DNA of 64,000 nucleotides from Bedellia somnulentella (taxonomy: Eukaryota > Arthropoda > Insecta > Lepidoptera > Bedelliidae): NCBI GenBank assembly GCA_963576735.1, contig OY755189.1, forward strand, positions 4,812,622-4,876,621. Direction: 5' to 3'. Positions within the stretch are counted from its first letter, which is position 1. The number at the start of each line of letters is the position of its first letter. Of this stretch, positions 45,976-56,156 are shown one piece after another. Made by a program: the position numbers and the translations under genes. The notes beneath the pieces were generated by a model. That model was given only the letters and a program-made list of their open reading frames with translations. It did not search any database and was not told where the DNA came from.

Positions 45976-46040
45976 GGCGCACCGTTTTCAATATACCGTC
46001 GGTTCTTAGCTGCGACTAAATTCAAAACAAATTAAATTAT

Positions 46041-46049
46041 GGTTTTATA
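46041..46049 (-). promoter_or_regulatory. TATA box of the His-rich gene
   Basis: TATAAAACC on the minus strand, 66 bp upstream of the ATG at 45975, leaving a short 5' UTR of about 35-40 nt. Confidence 0.6.
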
Positions 46050-46327
46050 CAAGATGCGGATAAACATCGAAGAGATTCCTTGATGCGTAGAACTCGTTTA
46101 GAAACGAGTCTGATGTGTAATCTCCTTGGTTTTTTTGCTTTTTGAGTCGTGATAATATAATTTTCATTTTTTTTCTAATTTTAGTGTTGGGATGGTAGAG
46201 CAAAGCCTATAATTAGTAAATAAACAGCTTTTCTATTTGGGAATTTAAAACGTTTTTGTTTTATTTTAGACTAGATATGTACATAAACTTGCACCATTAG
46301 TTCCCATTGGGGTAAGTAAACACTATA

Positions 46328-46446
46328 CATACATACATACACCATACATACACGGCTATAAATCCCAAAAAGGGTTAGCCAGAGGCTCAGAGCTAGAAAC
46401 TCCTCAGCCACATTTGGAATTCGATACGGGAGAAGATACATAAAAA
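46328..46446 (-). repeat. SINE-A, subfamily 2, 3' part, cut by the LTR element
   Basis: Runs from the CATACACGGCTATAAATCC end to GAAGATACATAAAAA, where the 3' LTR begins. Confidence 0.75.
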
Positions 46447-47413
46447 TAGCGTCCCTACCGGTAGAAAAAAAAAACAACGGTAGGTAGCCAACAAAATTTA
46501 TATTAATAAAAAAAAGGTGGTTCATTAAGCCTATCTATCTTAACCTATATAATGTTCCTTCCCTGTATTGGTGTAGTCCGAAGGGCCGGTCGGTTGGTAA
46601 CAGTAGCCGCAACGTCCAGATGGTTCAAGGAAGGGGTCGACTGATAAAATGAATTCTGTTCAAATCCTCAAGATGAACCCTGGAATTGACAATAAAGGAC
46701 GTCGTCAAGGAACGCACAACTTCCGATGCAATTAATTACCCTGACCATAGGAAAGGAAAGAAGTAGTAATGCCGTGTGTTAAAAAATCAGAACGGAGTTA
46801 CAAAAATAATAAAATTAAGTTGTTATGCATAAAAATTACACATAGAAATTAATATGGTCATCGTAAGCAAAAGCAATATAACTAATAGAAAAAAGTATAT
46901 AATTAGGAACAACATTTATTTAGTAATATTAATATACTGAAATATAACGAACAACATCAATTATAATGAAATACGTATGAGAATAACGTATTTATCTCTT
47001 TACAACAAATCATCATCAATAAGGAGGTGGGTTAAAAATAATTGTATCAAACAGTTTGCCACTTACCCAGTTTGGGGTTGAAGATACGTAATTTATAACA
47101 ACAGGCACTAGAAATCCTGTACAGATTATATTATCTCAATCTTATAGTAACCATTTAATGGAGAACACGAAATTAAAATGTTCTAACGGTAGTAGCGATG
47201 TAAGGCTATGAGGTCAATCGTCTCAGCCGAACAACTGATCTTTTGTTTCGTTCGAATGACAGAGAGTGCACGCGCTGCCGTTACGCTCCCCACCACATCT
47301 CGCTTCGATGCTGTCGGTCAAAACTAGTGAAACTTGCCTCGTTCACTTAGTGCTCCGCGAATAATTGAGTATAAGATTAGATGTAAACCGTTGTAAATAT
47401 GTACAACGTTACA
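46447..47413 (-). repeat. 3' LTR
   Basis: 967 bp; on the minus strand starts TGTAACGTTGTAC and ends GGGACGCTA, two bases short of the 5' LTR. Confidence 0.9.
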
Positions 47414-47432
47414 ATACCCCCCTCGGCACGAA
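47414..47432 (-). promoter_or_regulatory. Polypurine tract
   Basis: On the minus strand GAGGGGGGTAT directly precedes the 3' LTR start; it would prime plus-strand DNA synthesis. Confidence 0.7.
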
Positions 47433-47473
47433 AAGGGTTTTATTTATTTAATTATATAAAACCCAAGGAATCA

Positions 47474-50400
47474 TCAACTATAAGTATTTTTAACTAACTT
47501 AAGGTCTTTTATGTGCCACGTACCTATATTTTTGCCTGACATATCCTCTAAAACATAAACTAATGGTGACTTTTTCTTTAATATGCGACATTTTAAATAT
47601 TTAGGTGCTAGTTTTTTACTAAAATATTTATCCTTTTCACTTAGGACGTAAGCACGTTTCATAACAATATCTCCAACATCAAATTCAGCTTCCTTTCTTC
47701 TTAGATTATAATGAGACGTATTTTTGTCATGTGCCCGCCAAAGCGAAGATTGCACATTATCAAATATTTTAGACAAATGACCAATATTTTCGGCGTAAAT
47801 ATCTCGTGGTAAAAACAATATTTCATTACCTAAATCATTGTCTGTATAGTGGGAGCCACAAATAACCAACTCTCTACCGTAGACCAAAAATGAAGGAGTG
47901 AAGCCAGTTGCCTCACTTACAGAATTATTTATAGCGAATTGGATTTTTGGAAGATGGATATCCCAGGAGCGGTGATCATTATCAACGTAAGTGGATATGC
48001 ATGTAACGATTGTTTTATTATATCGTTCAACGGTATTAACTTGTGGAGTATATTTGGGTGAATAGAAAATGTTGGGTATTTTATATTTTTTAAATAAACT
48101 GTTAGTAGAAGCACTTATGAACTGGGATCCATTATCCAGGAATATAGTTTGTGGAATACCGTGAACCATAAATACTGAATCTTCTAAATTTTTTACTACA
48201 GCTTCTGATGTAGCGCGTTTAAGTGGAAATATATGACAAAACTTTGAAAAACAACAAGTAACAACGAGAATATAACTGTTTTGTTTTCTACTGACAGGAA
48301 GGGGACCAATAAAATCAATCGAAATCATTTGAAAAGGTCTTGAACATTGCTTGGGGCGACCTAATGTGCCCAAAGTCGTATGATTTTGGTTTTTGTAAGA
48401 GAGACATTTCGAACAAGAGCCTACAAAGCGTACTACATCTTGGTGCATTCCTGGCCAGTAATAACGTTGAAGCAAACGGCGATAAGTTTTAAAAATGCCA
48501 AGATGAGCAGCAGTTGGATCGGCGTGATTAGCTTCTATAATTTTATCACGCTTTTCTTTAGGAACGACTTCTTTCCATGAAAATTCCGAAACCATTTCAC
48601 ACTTATTTTTTGATAGACGGTATAAGGTGCCTTCTTTAATTAAATAATTTGAAAATATATGAGGCGTACAAACGCACCCATTATAAATGTTCTTATACCA
48701 AGAGTCAGAAGTCGTTATGTTTGAATTACAAGTACTAATGGAAGCACAAGGCACAGCACGGGAAAGAGCATCTGGAATAACATTATCGACCCCACGGCGG
48801 TGTTTGATTTCGAAGTTAAAAGATGATAATCTAACACCCCAACGGGCTAATCTACCAGAAGGATTATCTAAAGAGAGAAACCATTTTAAAGCCGAATGGT
48901 CTGTGTACACAGTGAATGTCTTACCATTTTCTAAATAGCAACGCCAATGCTCAAGTGCGGTAATCACAGCCAAAGTTTCCCTCTCGGTTATTCCGTAGTT
49001 TTTTTCTGGGCCAGTGAGAGAACGACTCATATATGCTATTGGGTGTTCTTTGCCATCTATGGTTTGGGTTAACATTGCACCGATGCCGTAATTGCTAGCG
49101 TCCGTATGAACCTCGAAAGGTAAGGTGTAATCGGGACAAGCTAGAACGGGGGCAGATACTAGACATTCTTTAAGTTTATTAAAAGATTTATCTGCTTCAA
49201 GAGTCCAAACAAAGGGTGGAGCATTTTTCTTAGTTGATGTCAGTTGATTCAAAGGACCAGCTATTGTGCTGAAGTTAGGCACAAAACGTCTATACCAAGT
49301 AGCAGTTCCGAGAAATCGCTTAAGGTCTTTTCTGGAACGAGGTGTGGGGTAGTTTAAAATAGCGTCTACCTTTTCTGGGTCGGTACGTAAACCGTGGGAA
49401 TCAACGACATAGCCTAAGTATTTTAATTGATCTCTGAAGAAATTGCACTTTTTCAAGTTAATAGTAAGATTAGCTTGCTTTAGTTTTTCTAACACGCGTA
49501 ACAAAAGGGACACGTGTTCTTCAAAAGAGCTGCTAATAATAATAATATCATCTAAATATGCAAACGTTTTTAGCTCGAAATTTGCAAACATTAAATCTAC
49601 TAATCTTTGCTGGGTAGCTGGCGCATTAGTTAAACCAAACGCTGTTGTCTTAAAACGCAATGTTCCTCGACCTGGAACATAAAAAGCAGTCTTGTCTCGA
49701 TCTTCAGAAGCTAAAGGAATCTGCCAAAAAGATTTTGAGAGATCAATGCTTGAAAGGTACTTAGCGTCACGTAGATTGTCTAATATTTCCGTTATATAAG
49801 GTAAATTATATGCGTCACGCTTTGTTACTGAATTTAATTTTCGACTATCTAAACAAAACCGAGGTTGTCCATCTTTCTTATATACTATAAGAACTGGAGA
49901 CGACCACGCACTTTCACAGGGCTCAACAACATCTAACGCTAACATTTCATCAACTTGTTCAACTAAAATTCTTTGTTTTTCTGGTGACATTCTGTAATAA
50001 CGTTGTCGAATTGGTTGAGCGTCACCAGTATTTATATGGTGAGTTATAAGATTTGTCCTACCGAGGCCTTTATTTTCAAATGCAATACACTCAAACTGTT
50101 TAATAATTGAATTGGCAGTTAACTTTTCAGAGTCATTTAAATTATCGTAGGACATCAAGTGAGCTTCCGGTTTATTGACTGTTATCTCTCCAAGGGGTAC
50201 CTTAGACAAGGTGATACTACCGAGGAATTTGGGACAGATATTAAAGGCTTTCCAGAAGTCTACGCCTAAAATAAGTGGACTGTCCACCTCAGGAATTACA
50301 TGGCCCTTTATTAAATGGAATTGATCTTCAAAGTAGATAGGAAGATTAATATAACCTATACTTTTTAAAGACTGGCCACCTGCAGCAGTAACTGAAACTA

Positions 50401-50557
50401 TGTCATCATTGAATAATTTAAAATCAGAGTTTATAAGCGACAAATGAGAGTTGCCTCCTAAAATTGTGATGGCAGATCCGGAATCAAGAAGTCCAGAAGC
50501 GGCAATCTCATTAATTTTAATAGAAATGTAGGGTCTGCTATCGTTGGAAGGTTTCAT
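47474..50557 (-). CDS. pol: Pol polyprotein (protease, RT, RNase H, integrase)
   Basis: 1027 codons from the first ATG, but the frame is open upstream to the gag overlap at about 50672. Order: aspartic protease with LLDSGSAITILGG (near residues 18-30); RT with LPYITEILD, FWQIPLA and catalytic YLDD (334-337); RNase H with HTDASNYGIGAML, TERETLAVI and YTDHSALKW; an integrase zinc module beginning HADPTAAHLG and ending CSKC; and an integrase core with D748, D808 and E844, a D-35-E spacing as required. The C terminus keeps a short chromatin-like tail and no chromodomain is evident. The order RT-RNase H-integrase marks Ty3/gypsy. No stop or frameshift inside. Confidence 0.93.
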   Translation of the reverse strand: MKPSNDSRPYISIKINEIAASGLLDSGSAITILGGNSHLSLINSDFKLFNDDIVSVTAAGGQSLKSIGYINLPIYFEDQFHLIKGHVIPEVDSPLILGVDFWKAFNICPKFLGSITLSKVPLGEITVNKPEAHLMSYDNLNDSEKLTANSIIKQFECIAFENKGLGRTNLITHHINTGDAQPIRQRYYRMSPEKQRILVEQVDEMLALDVVEPCESAWSSPVLIVYKKDGQPRFCLDSRKLNSVTKRDAYNLPYITEILDNLRDAKYLSSIDLSKSFWQIPLASEDRDKTAFYVPGRGTLRFKTTAFGLTNAPATQQRLVDLMFANFELKTFAYLDDIIIISSSFEEHVSLLLRVLEKLKQANLTINLKKCNFFRDQLKYLGYVVDSHGLRTDPEKVDAILNYPTPRSRKDLKRFLGTATWYRRFVPNFSTIAGPLNQLTSTKKNAPPFVWTLEADKSFNKLKECLVSAPVLACPDYTLPFEVHTDASNYGIGAMLTQTIDGKEHPIAYMSRSLTGPEKNYGITERETLAVITALEHWRCYLENGKTFTVYTDHSALKWFLSLDNPSGRLARWGVRLSSFNFEIKHRRGVDNVIPDALSRAVPCASISTCNSNITTSDSWYKNIYNGCVCTPHIFSNYLIKEGTLYRLSKNKCEMVSEFSWKEVVPKEKRDKIIEANHADPTAAHLGIFKTYRRLLQRYYWPGMHQDVVRFVGSCSKCLSYKNQNHTTLGTLGRPKQCSRPFQMISIDFIGPLPVSRKQNSYILVVTCCFSKFCHIFPLKRATSEAVVKNLEDSVFMVHGIPQTIFLDNGSQFISASTNSLFKKYKIPNIFYSPKYTPQVNTVERYNKTIVTCISTYVDNDHRSWDIHLPKIQFAINNSVSEATGFTPSFLVYGRELVICGSHYTDNDLGNEILFLPRDIYAENIGHLSKIFDNVQSSLWRAHDKNTSHYNLRRKEAEFDVGDIVMKRAYVLSEKDKYFSKKLAPKYLKCRILKKKSPLVYVLEDMSGKNIGTWHIKDLKLVKNTYS

Positions 50558-50664
50558 TTGCAGAATTGAGGCAATTCGAAAAACTTTGAAAAATGATTTT
50601 ATAGTTTGAAGCCATCTTTCAAAGTCAGCTTTATCAAAATTGTTTGCAGAATTGCCACAATTCT

Positions 50665-50680
50665 GCTGAGTTAGTTTTTT
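50665..50680 (-). promoter_or_regulatory. -1 ribosomal frameshift site at the gag stop
   Basis: On the minus strand gag ends TCA AAA AAC TAA. The heptamer A AAA AAC fits X XXY YYZ in the gag frame, and slipping back one base enters a frame that stays open through the pol ATG at 50557. Thus pol is probably made as a gag-pol fusion. Confidence 0.75.
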
Positions 50681-51993
50681 GAATTATTGCAATCGGGGCA
50701 TTCAGGTTTTTTAACTCCAGCTTTACCGCAACCAAAACAAATAACAATGTCCCGACTGACTTTACATTGTCGCAAATTATGAGAGTTATCACGACACCTA
50801 AGACAGAATTTATTTCTTGGGTTAGATGGTGGTGCTACTGCATGTACATAATTTGTACTCTCACGAGTAGGCTGTTCAAATTTTTTACTGTATTGAGTTG
50901 GAATGTAACTGCTTTTACTTCCAAATAATTTACTTTTTGGCGATGTGTAAGCAAACTCTGGAGCTAAAGTGTCAGAAGATATTGGTGGTGGTTCACGAAA
51001 ATGGGACATACGCGACTGAATATTTTCGTAGTTTTTACACAACGTTCTTAGCTTATCTATGTTATTAATTTCAGAAACAGAGGCAAGTGTACTAGCATAG
51101 CACGGACGTATATTGTGAAGTAGAATTTCTAATTGGTCATTTTCTGGAAGATCATATGATAATCGAGAAAACATACCTGCCATGATTGAAAGATAAATAG
51201 TGATTGATTCGGATTCACCTTGCGTACGCGATCTGATTTCAAAGAGTAACCTATAGTCATAATCAGCTTGATCAAAATCATTTAGAAGTAGTTGTCTGAG
51301 ATCCTCCCAATTATTTACCTTATCTCTTATACTTCTATACCAGTGTAAGGCATCCCCAGAAAATATTTCTGTAGTGCAAGAAAGAAGCTTTGAGTCTGGA
51401 ATGCTTCTAGCTTGACAGAATTCTGTAACCCTTTCTATAAAAGCACGAACGCAAGTTTTTCCGTCGTATTTTAGTTTTAATAAATCAGAAATATTATTAC
51501 GTTCACACGAAACAGTAATTATGTTTGCTGGTTCAATAATTGTTGCCGAATTACTATTTGCTGACGAAGAGTTTACTGAACCGGAAGCTAAAGGATCATT
51601 TGAAATTGACAACAGCTCTTGAACTTTTGGGTAAACCTGTTTAAAATAAAGTTGTAATTCAAGAATCTGTGGTTTTGTATCCTCTGAACAAGTGATTCTA
51701 CTTAGTCTATGGTAAACGTGATGAAGTAAGTTTTGAGTTCTCAGTATTGTTGGCTTGTCAGGAGTGGGACCCTCAAGAATGGCTTGTACCTTATTGAAAA
51801 TTGTTGAAATAGCATTCAGATCCTTAACAATATCAAAATCCGACACAAGAACGTCTTCAGATGGGTAAGTAGCCACCAACTTGGTTATTTGCTTTCGTAA
51901 CTCTTGAACGGTGACACCAGGTGTACCTCCACGAATGGCTACTTCATAATCTAGTTCAGACTTATTCAGAGATAAAAACTTAATTTGATACAT
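50671..51993 (-). CDS. gag: Gag protein with zinc knuckles
   Basis: About 440 codons starting at MYQIKFLSLNK (ATG 51993-51991). The middle has the capsid-like region (CVRAFIERVTEFCQARSIPD, WEDLRQLLLNDF). Near the C terminus CLRCRDNSHNLRQC is a perfect CX2CX4HX4C knuckle; the following CFGCGKAGVKKPEC has Val where the His should be, so the second knuckle is atypical. It would assemble virus-like particles and bind the element's RNA. It overlaps the pol frame at the slippery site. Confidence 0.88.
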   Translation of the reverse strand: MYQIKFLSLNKSELDYEVAIRGGTPGVTVQELRKQITKLVATYPSEDVLVSDFDIVKDLNAISTIFNKVQAILEGPTPDKPTILRTQNLLHHVYHRLSRITCSEDTKPQILELQLYFKQVYPKVQELLSISNDPLASGSVNSSSANSNSATIIEPANIITVSCERNNISDLLKLKYDGKTCVRAFIERVTEFCQARSIPDSKLLSCTTEIFSGDALHWYRSIRDKVNNWEDLRQLLLNDFDQADYDYRLLFEIRSRTQGESESITIYLSIMAGMFSRLSYDLPENDQLEILLHNIRPCYASTLASVSEINNIDKLRTLCKNYENIQSRMSHFREPPPISSDTLAPEFAYTSPKSKLFGSKSSYIPTQYSKKFEQPTRESTNYVHAVAPPSNPRNKFCLRCRDNSHNLRQCKVSRDIVICFGCGKAGVKKPECPDCNNSKN

Positions 51994-52396
51994 GATCAAC
52001 AGAAAATTAAAGAAAAAAAAATAATAATAATTACAAGATGAGGAAGTGGCAAACAGTGATAAAAAAAGAAAAAATAATTATGCAATAAAAGGAATCTCCG
52101 TTCAGTTACAATATAAATTAATTGGAACGTGAGGTTTTTTTTTATGAATGAAAGTAATAAAGCAAAAAATAAAAAATGCAAATAAAAAATTTTACAACTT
52201 TTGGGTAGGTGGAAACGCAAAGAAAAAATATTTCTTTTTATTATACACAACAATAATTCCTTACAAATAGACTAAAAGTGAGCTTCGTAAAGAACACTAT
52301 ACCACTTACACAAAAGTTGCTAAGCAAAACCAAAAAACGTTTAACAGAGAAACACACATGCAATTATCTACTTAAGTATAGGCCAAGATAGACTAA
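51994..52396 (-). other. Leader of the LTR element
   Basis: About 400 bp of A/T-rich untranslated sequence between the primer site and gag. Confidence 0.7.
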
Positions 52397-52413
52397 CCAC
52401 GCTATGGGCGCCA
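52397..52413 (-). promoter_or_regulatory. Primer-binding site
   Basis: Minus strand TGGCGCCCATAGCGTGG, one base after the 5' LTR. The TGGCGCC start is as expected for a tRNA 3' end; I cannot name the tRNA. Confidence 0.75.
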
Positions 52414-52414
52414 C

Positions 52415-53383
52415 TGTAGCGTCCCTACCGGTAGAAAAAAAAAACAACGGTAGGTAGCCAACAAAATTTATATTAATAAAAAAAAGGTGGTTCATTAAGC
52501 CTATCTATCTTAACCTATATAATGTTCCTTCCCTGTATTGGTGTAGTCCGAAGGGCCGGTCGGTTGGTAACAGTAGCCGCAACGTCCAGATGGTTCAAGG
52601 AAGGGGTCGACTGATAAAATGAATTCTGTTCAAATCCTCAAGATGAACCCTGGAATTGACAATAAAGGACGTCGTCAAGGAACGCACAACTTCCGATGCA
52701 ATTAATTACCCTGACCATAGGAAAGGAAAGAAGTAGTAATGCCGTGTGTTAAAAAATCAGAACGGAGTTACAAAAATAATAAAATTAAGTTGTTATGCAT
52801 AAAAATTACACATAGAAATTAATATGGTCATCGTAAGCAAAAGCAATATAACTAATAGAAAAAAGTATATAATTAGGAACAACATTTATTTAGTAATATT
52901 AATATACTGAAATATAACGAACAACATCAATTATAATGAAATACGTATGAGAATAACGTATTTATCTCTTTACAACAAATCATCATCAATAAGGAGGTGG
53001 GTTAAAAATAATTGTATCAAACAGTTTGCCACTTACCCAGTTTGGGGTTGAAGATACGTAATTTATAACAACAGGCACTAGAAATCCTGTACAGATTATA
53101 TTATCTCAATCTTATAGTAACCATTTAATGGAGAACACGAAATTAAAATGTTCTAACGGTAGTAGCGATGTAAGGCTATGAGGTCAATCGTCTCAGCCGA
53201 ACAACTGATCTTTTGTTTCGTTCGAATGACAGAGAGTGCACGCGCTGCCGTTACGCTCCCCACCACATCTCGCTTCGATGCTGTCGGTCAAAACTAGTGA
53301 AACTTGCCTCGTTCACTTAGTGCTCCGCGAATAATTGAGTATAAGATTAGATGTAAACCGTTGTAAATATGTACAACGTTACA
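52415..53383 (-). repeat. 5' LTR
   Basis: 969 bp; complete TG...CA ends (minus strand TGTAACG to CGCTACA). Confidence 0.92.
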
Positions 53384-53384
53384 A

Positions 53385-53458
53385 CTCTTAGTCGCCTCTT
53401 ACGTACACCCACGAGGAGAAACGGGGTTAGTGCTATTCTGTGCCGACACTACACAGCT
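53385..53458 (-). repeat. SINE-A, 5' part, cut by the LTR element
   Basis: CTCTTAGTCGCCTCTTACG to GACACTACACAGC. Its ACGTACACCC wording is of subfamily 1, unlike the subfamily-2 half on the other side of the LTR element. Confidence 0.75.
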
Positions 53459-53477
53459 GTGTGTCTTTTGCAAAACC

Positions 53478-53790
53478 ATATGTTTGGTTTATAAATCAAG
53501 GTTCTTAACGGTGATAGACGATATCATGAGGAAACCCAAGGGGTCGTGTGATAGAGTGTTCTTAGAAAGACACATGTCGCCATGTCTCGCTTGATATGGA
53601 TGATGAGTCACATGATGTTCAATTACATTATGTCACGTGATGTTCACAAGTAACCAGTACCTCTGCCCCTTTTCAGGGAAATAAGGTGGAGAGGAACACA
53701 TTTAAACAGAAACTGCTATTGATGTTGAACAGTAATGATTGGCTTGTGACCAGGGTCAAGAGGTTGATTACAAATGGCGTGTCTGTGACG
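53478..53790 (+). repeat. SINE-D, body only
   Basis: TAAATCAAGGTTCTTAACGG, then CATGAGGAAACC, GTGATGTTCACAAG and CTCTGCCCC match the SINE-D order. Confidence 0.6.
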
Positions 53791-54035
53791 TGAGCTTCAT
53801 ATTTTATCATCGGTCTAATAATAAAAATAAAGTAAATAATAAAAAAATAAATAACAATACATCTAACAAATAAAATTAGCTATGATATGCAATAAAGAGT
53901 TATTTATTCTATACTATTAAGTAAGTAGTATATTTAGGAAACAAATGTGATAGCTCAGTGGGTAAAACACCGCTCATCGTGCGTCATGAGGATTCAAATC
54001 CCGGGTCGGGCCTCCACTAATTTGTCTTTTCTGCG

Positions 54036-54190
54036 GGCTGATTATGTATCTTTTGCGACTGATGATTGTGTCGCAAATGGCACGATTGTCGCTGTCAATG
54101 TCATAAATTTGTATGCGAATTGACACTTTTGACAGCGACAATTTTGCAACTTGCGACACGATTGCTGTCGCTAAAGATACGTAATCAGCC
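54036..54190. mobile_element. Small foldback MITE (GGCTGATTA ends)
   Basis: The left arm GGCTGATTATGTATCTTTT and the right arm ending AAAGATACGTAATCAGCC pair, and the pairing extends about 75 bp with mismatches to a centre near 54110. It sits in SINE-D and was itself hit by E2. Confidence 0.75.
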
Positions 54191-54330
54191 AATAAATAAA
54201 GAATAAATAAAGGAAAGAAAAATTTCGACGAAATTTCGTGACGTGTCGAAATTTTTCTTTCCTTTATTTATTCTTTATTTATTAGTAATAATCCCCACAT
54301 GAGGTTTTCATGAACAAAAAGATTTAAATT
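54191..54330. mobile_element. Foldback element E2
   Basis: Target duplication ACGTAATCAGCC (54179-54190, 54331-54342). A 39-bp perfect inverted repeat (AATAAATAAAG...TTTCGAC) surrounds a 13-bp centre; the right side continues through AATCCCCACATGAGG to GATTTAAATT. The core has no tRNA-like part. Confidence 0.85.
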
Positions 54331-54744
54331 ACGTAATCAGCCCCCCGAAGTCAAATGTATGGTTGATTTATCATGGTTGTTAACGGTGAGGGAAAACATC
54401 GTGAGATTGTTTTGAACATTCGTACAAAACAAGACCAAGCAAAACGTTGGTACTCTGAACAATAGGTGACAATGTCACGTGATGTTCAGAAGTATAAGTA
54501 CTTCCGCGAACCCCTTCAGGGATATACGGCATGGACCTTTGAGTTGAGTCGAGTATAAATAACAATAGTTATGACGTGCAATACAAACTTTTCGTGAAAA
54601 CAACTAATTTTCTAGGACTTCAGGAAATAGTTTAATAAGTTTTATGATCGATATTACAGAAGTAGCTTTTAAATAATGAATAAATACTAACGCCTTTCAG
54701 CTATTTAAATAAAACTCTCTGTGCGAATAATTATGTGTATCTTC

Positions 54745-54890
54745 TAGGCCTGCCCCCTATCACGTGAGTACACTGTCCAAGCAAAACGTGGGTACTCCGA
54801 ACACCAGGTGACAAAAGTCACGTGATGTTCAGAAGTATTAGTACCTCTGCCAACCCCTTCGGGGATATTCGGCGTGAACGTTTATGTTAT
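54745..54890 (+). repeat. SINE-D, 3' part
   Basis: GGCCTGCCCCCTATCACG to ATTCGGCGTGAACGTTT. Confidence 0.7.
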
Positions 54891-54904
54891 GTATCTTCTA
54901 AAAA

Positions 54905-55023
54905 CTCTTGTTTTACCATCTTTTCCCCACGCAACTTCCAAAAGTGGCTGAGGAATTTCTAATTCCTTAGCTCTGGCTACCCCTTCTAGGGGTTTATAGC
55001 CGTGAGTATATGTATGTATGTAT
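54905..55023 (+). repeat. SINE-A, 5' truncated
   Basis: TTGTTTTACCATCTTTTCCC to the ATGT tail. Confidence 0.85.
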
Positions 55024-55507
55024 TTTCTAAAAATGGAACCAAAGTAATGAGGAAAAAAATCCATTTTGAGAAAAGTTGCCTTTTGGTTTGTGTCTGATGC
55101 AAATTATAGGAGTTACACGAACAAAATAAAACTTGTTAAATATTCGGAATAATTGCTATAGTACGTACTTGGTTCTATAGGAATGTGATAAATTGATAAT
55201 CATGGGAATAAACAAGAGGGACACGTACCCATTTGGTCTAATTTTAATTTGAAGAAATTCCAAATCTTTTTAAGTCTTTACGTTTACCTTTAGACCCTTT
55301 TTATTAGATCTGTTCTATTGGTCTTTAATATTAGAATTCTTTCTTTTAAGTTATTTAAATAAAATTTTTGGCGCCACCACCTGCTTAGTTATATTTTTGT
55401 TTAAGGAAAACACGTAAATTTTTGAATGCGTTAGGTAGAAGGATATTTTGAGATCGTGTCTTAGCTTTTAGAGCTTTTTCTGACAATAAGAAAATGAGTA
55501 GAATAAA
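55024..55507. other. Intergenic, nothing recognised
   Basis: AT-rich, no signal. Confidence 0.4.
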
Positions 55508-55731
55508 GCTGTGTAGTGTCGGCTTTGAGTAGCACTACCCCATTTCTTTCCGTGGGTATACGTAAGAGGCCACTAAGGGTATTGGGGCGATGCGGTTGGA
55601 GACGCATCATCAACAACCTTTATTTTAACATGTTTTCCCTCTCAACTATCAAAATTGGCAGAAGAATTTTCTGATTCCGAAGCTCTGGCTACCCCTTTTT
55701 GGGATTTATAGCCTTGAGTATATGTATGTAT
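55508..55731 (+). repeat. SINE-A copy, subfamily 1, small internal deletion
   Basis: GCTGTGTAGTGTCGGC to GCCTTGAGTATATGTATG. Confidence 0.85.
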
Positions 55732-55765
55732 CTATGTGTATATATGCAAAAACAAAGAATCAGTG

Positions 55766-55994
55766 ATTTAAATCTTTTTGTTCATGAAAACCTCATGTGG
55801 GGATTATTTCTAATAAATAAAGAATAAATAAAGGTAAAGGTAGGAAACGCAAACACTACTTAAACGTGTAAAAGAAATAAAGGATAGAAGAATTTCGCAC
55901 TGGCAGCCAATTGACACGGTAGCTCAGTTGGCAGAGCGTCGGGGCGTATACCCGAGGTCGCGTTTTTTCTTTCCTTTATTTATTCTTTATTTAT
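55766..55994. mobile_element. Foldback element E3 with tRNA-like core
   Basis: Target duplication AGAATCAGTG (55756-55765, 55995-56004). The left arm ATTTAAATCTTTTTGTTCATG...AAATAAAGG is complete. The core contains the E1-type leader (GGAAACGCAAACACTACTT) and a truncated tRNA-like sequence (ACGGTAGCTCAGTTGGCAG); the right arm ends CTTTATTTAT. Confidence 0.85.
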
Positions 55995-56024
55995 AGAATC
56001 AGTGTATTTTATCATTTCTGCAGT

Positions 56025-56156
56025 GCAAGCACGAGCACTATTTTATCGACACGATAACGGTTAGAATGAGATGGCAGTATACGATACTAAATTAGTGCGT
56101 AAGAGATGGCTGCTTTATCCCACGCGATAACTAGTTTAAACACGGCTCGTGCTTGC
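56025..56156. repeat. Short element with 12-bp inverted ends
   Basis: GCAAGCACGAGC at 56025 and its inverse GCTCGTGCTTGC at 56145. No target duplication established. Confidence 0.45.

Larger units (their letters stand above)
46447..53383 (-). mobile_element. Ty3/gypsy LTR retrotransposon, structurally intact
   Basis: A 6.9-kb element on the minus strand. LTRs at 52415-53383 (5', 969 bp) and 46447-47413 (3') align with a constant offset of 5970 and no difference seen, so the insertion is young. Ends are TGTAACG...CGCTACA; the outer CA of the 3' LTR is missing. A primer-binding site, leader, gag, pol and polypurine tract are in order; there is no env. Flanks show no target duplication. Confidence 0.92.
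53945..54560 (+). repeat. SINE-D interrupted by a MITE and element E2
   Basis: Head 53945-54030 (GTGATAGCTCAGTGGG, GGATTCAAATCCCGGG). The body resumes at 54343 (GAAGTCAAATGTATGG) and runs to GGACCTTTGAGTTGAG. Confidence 0.7.
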
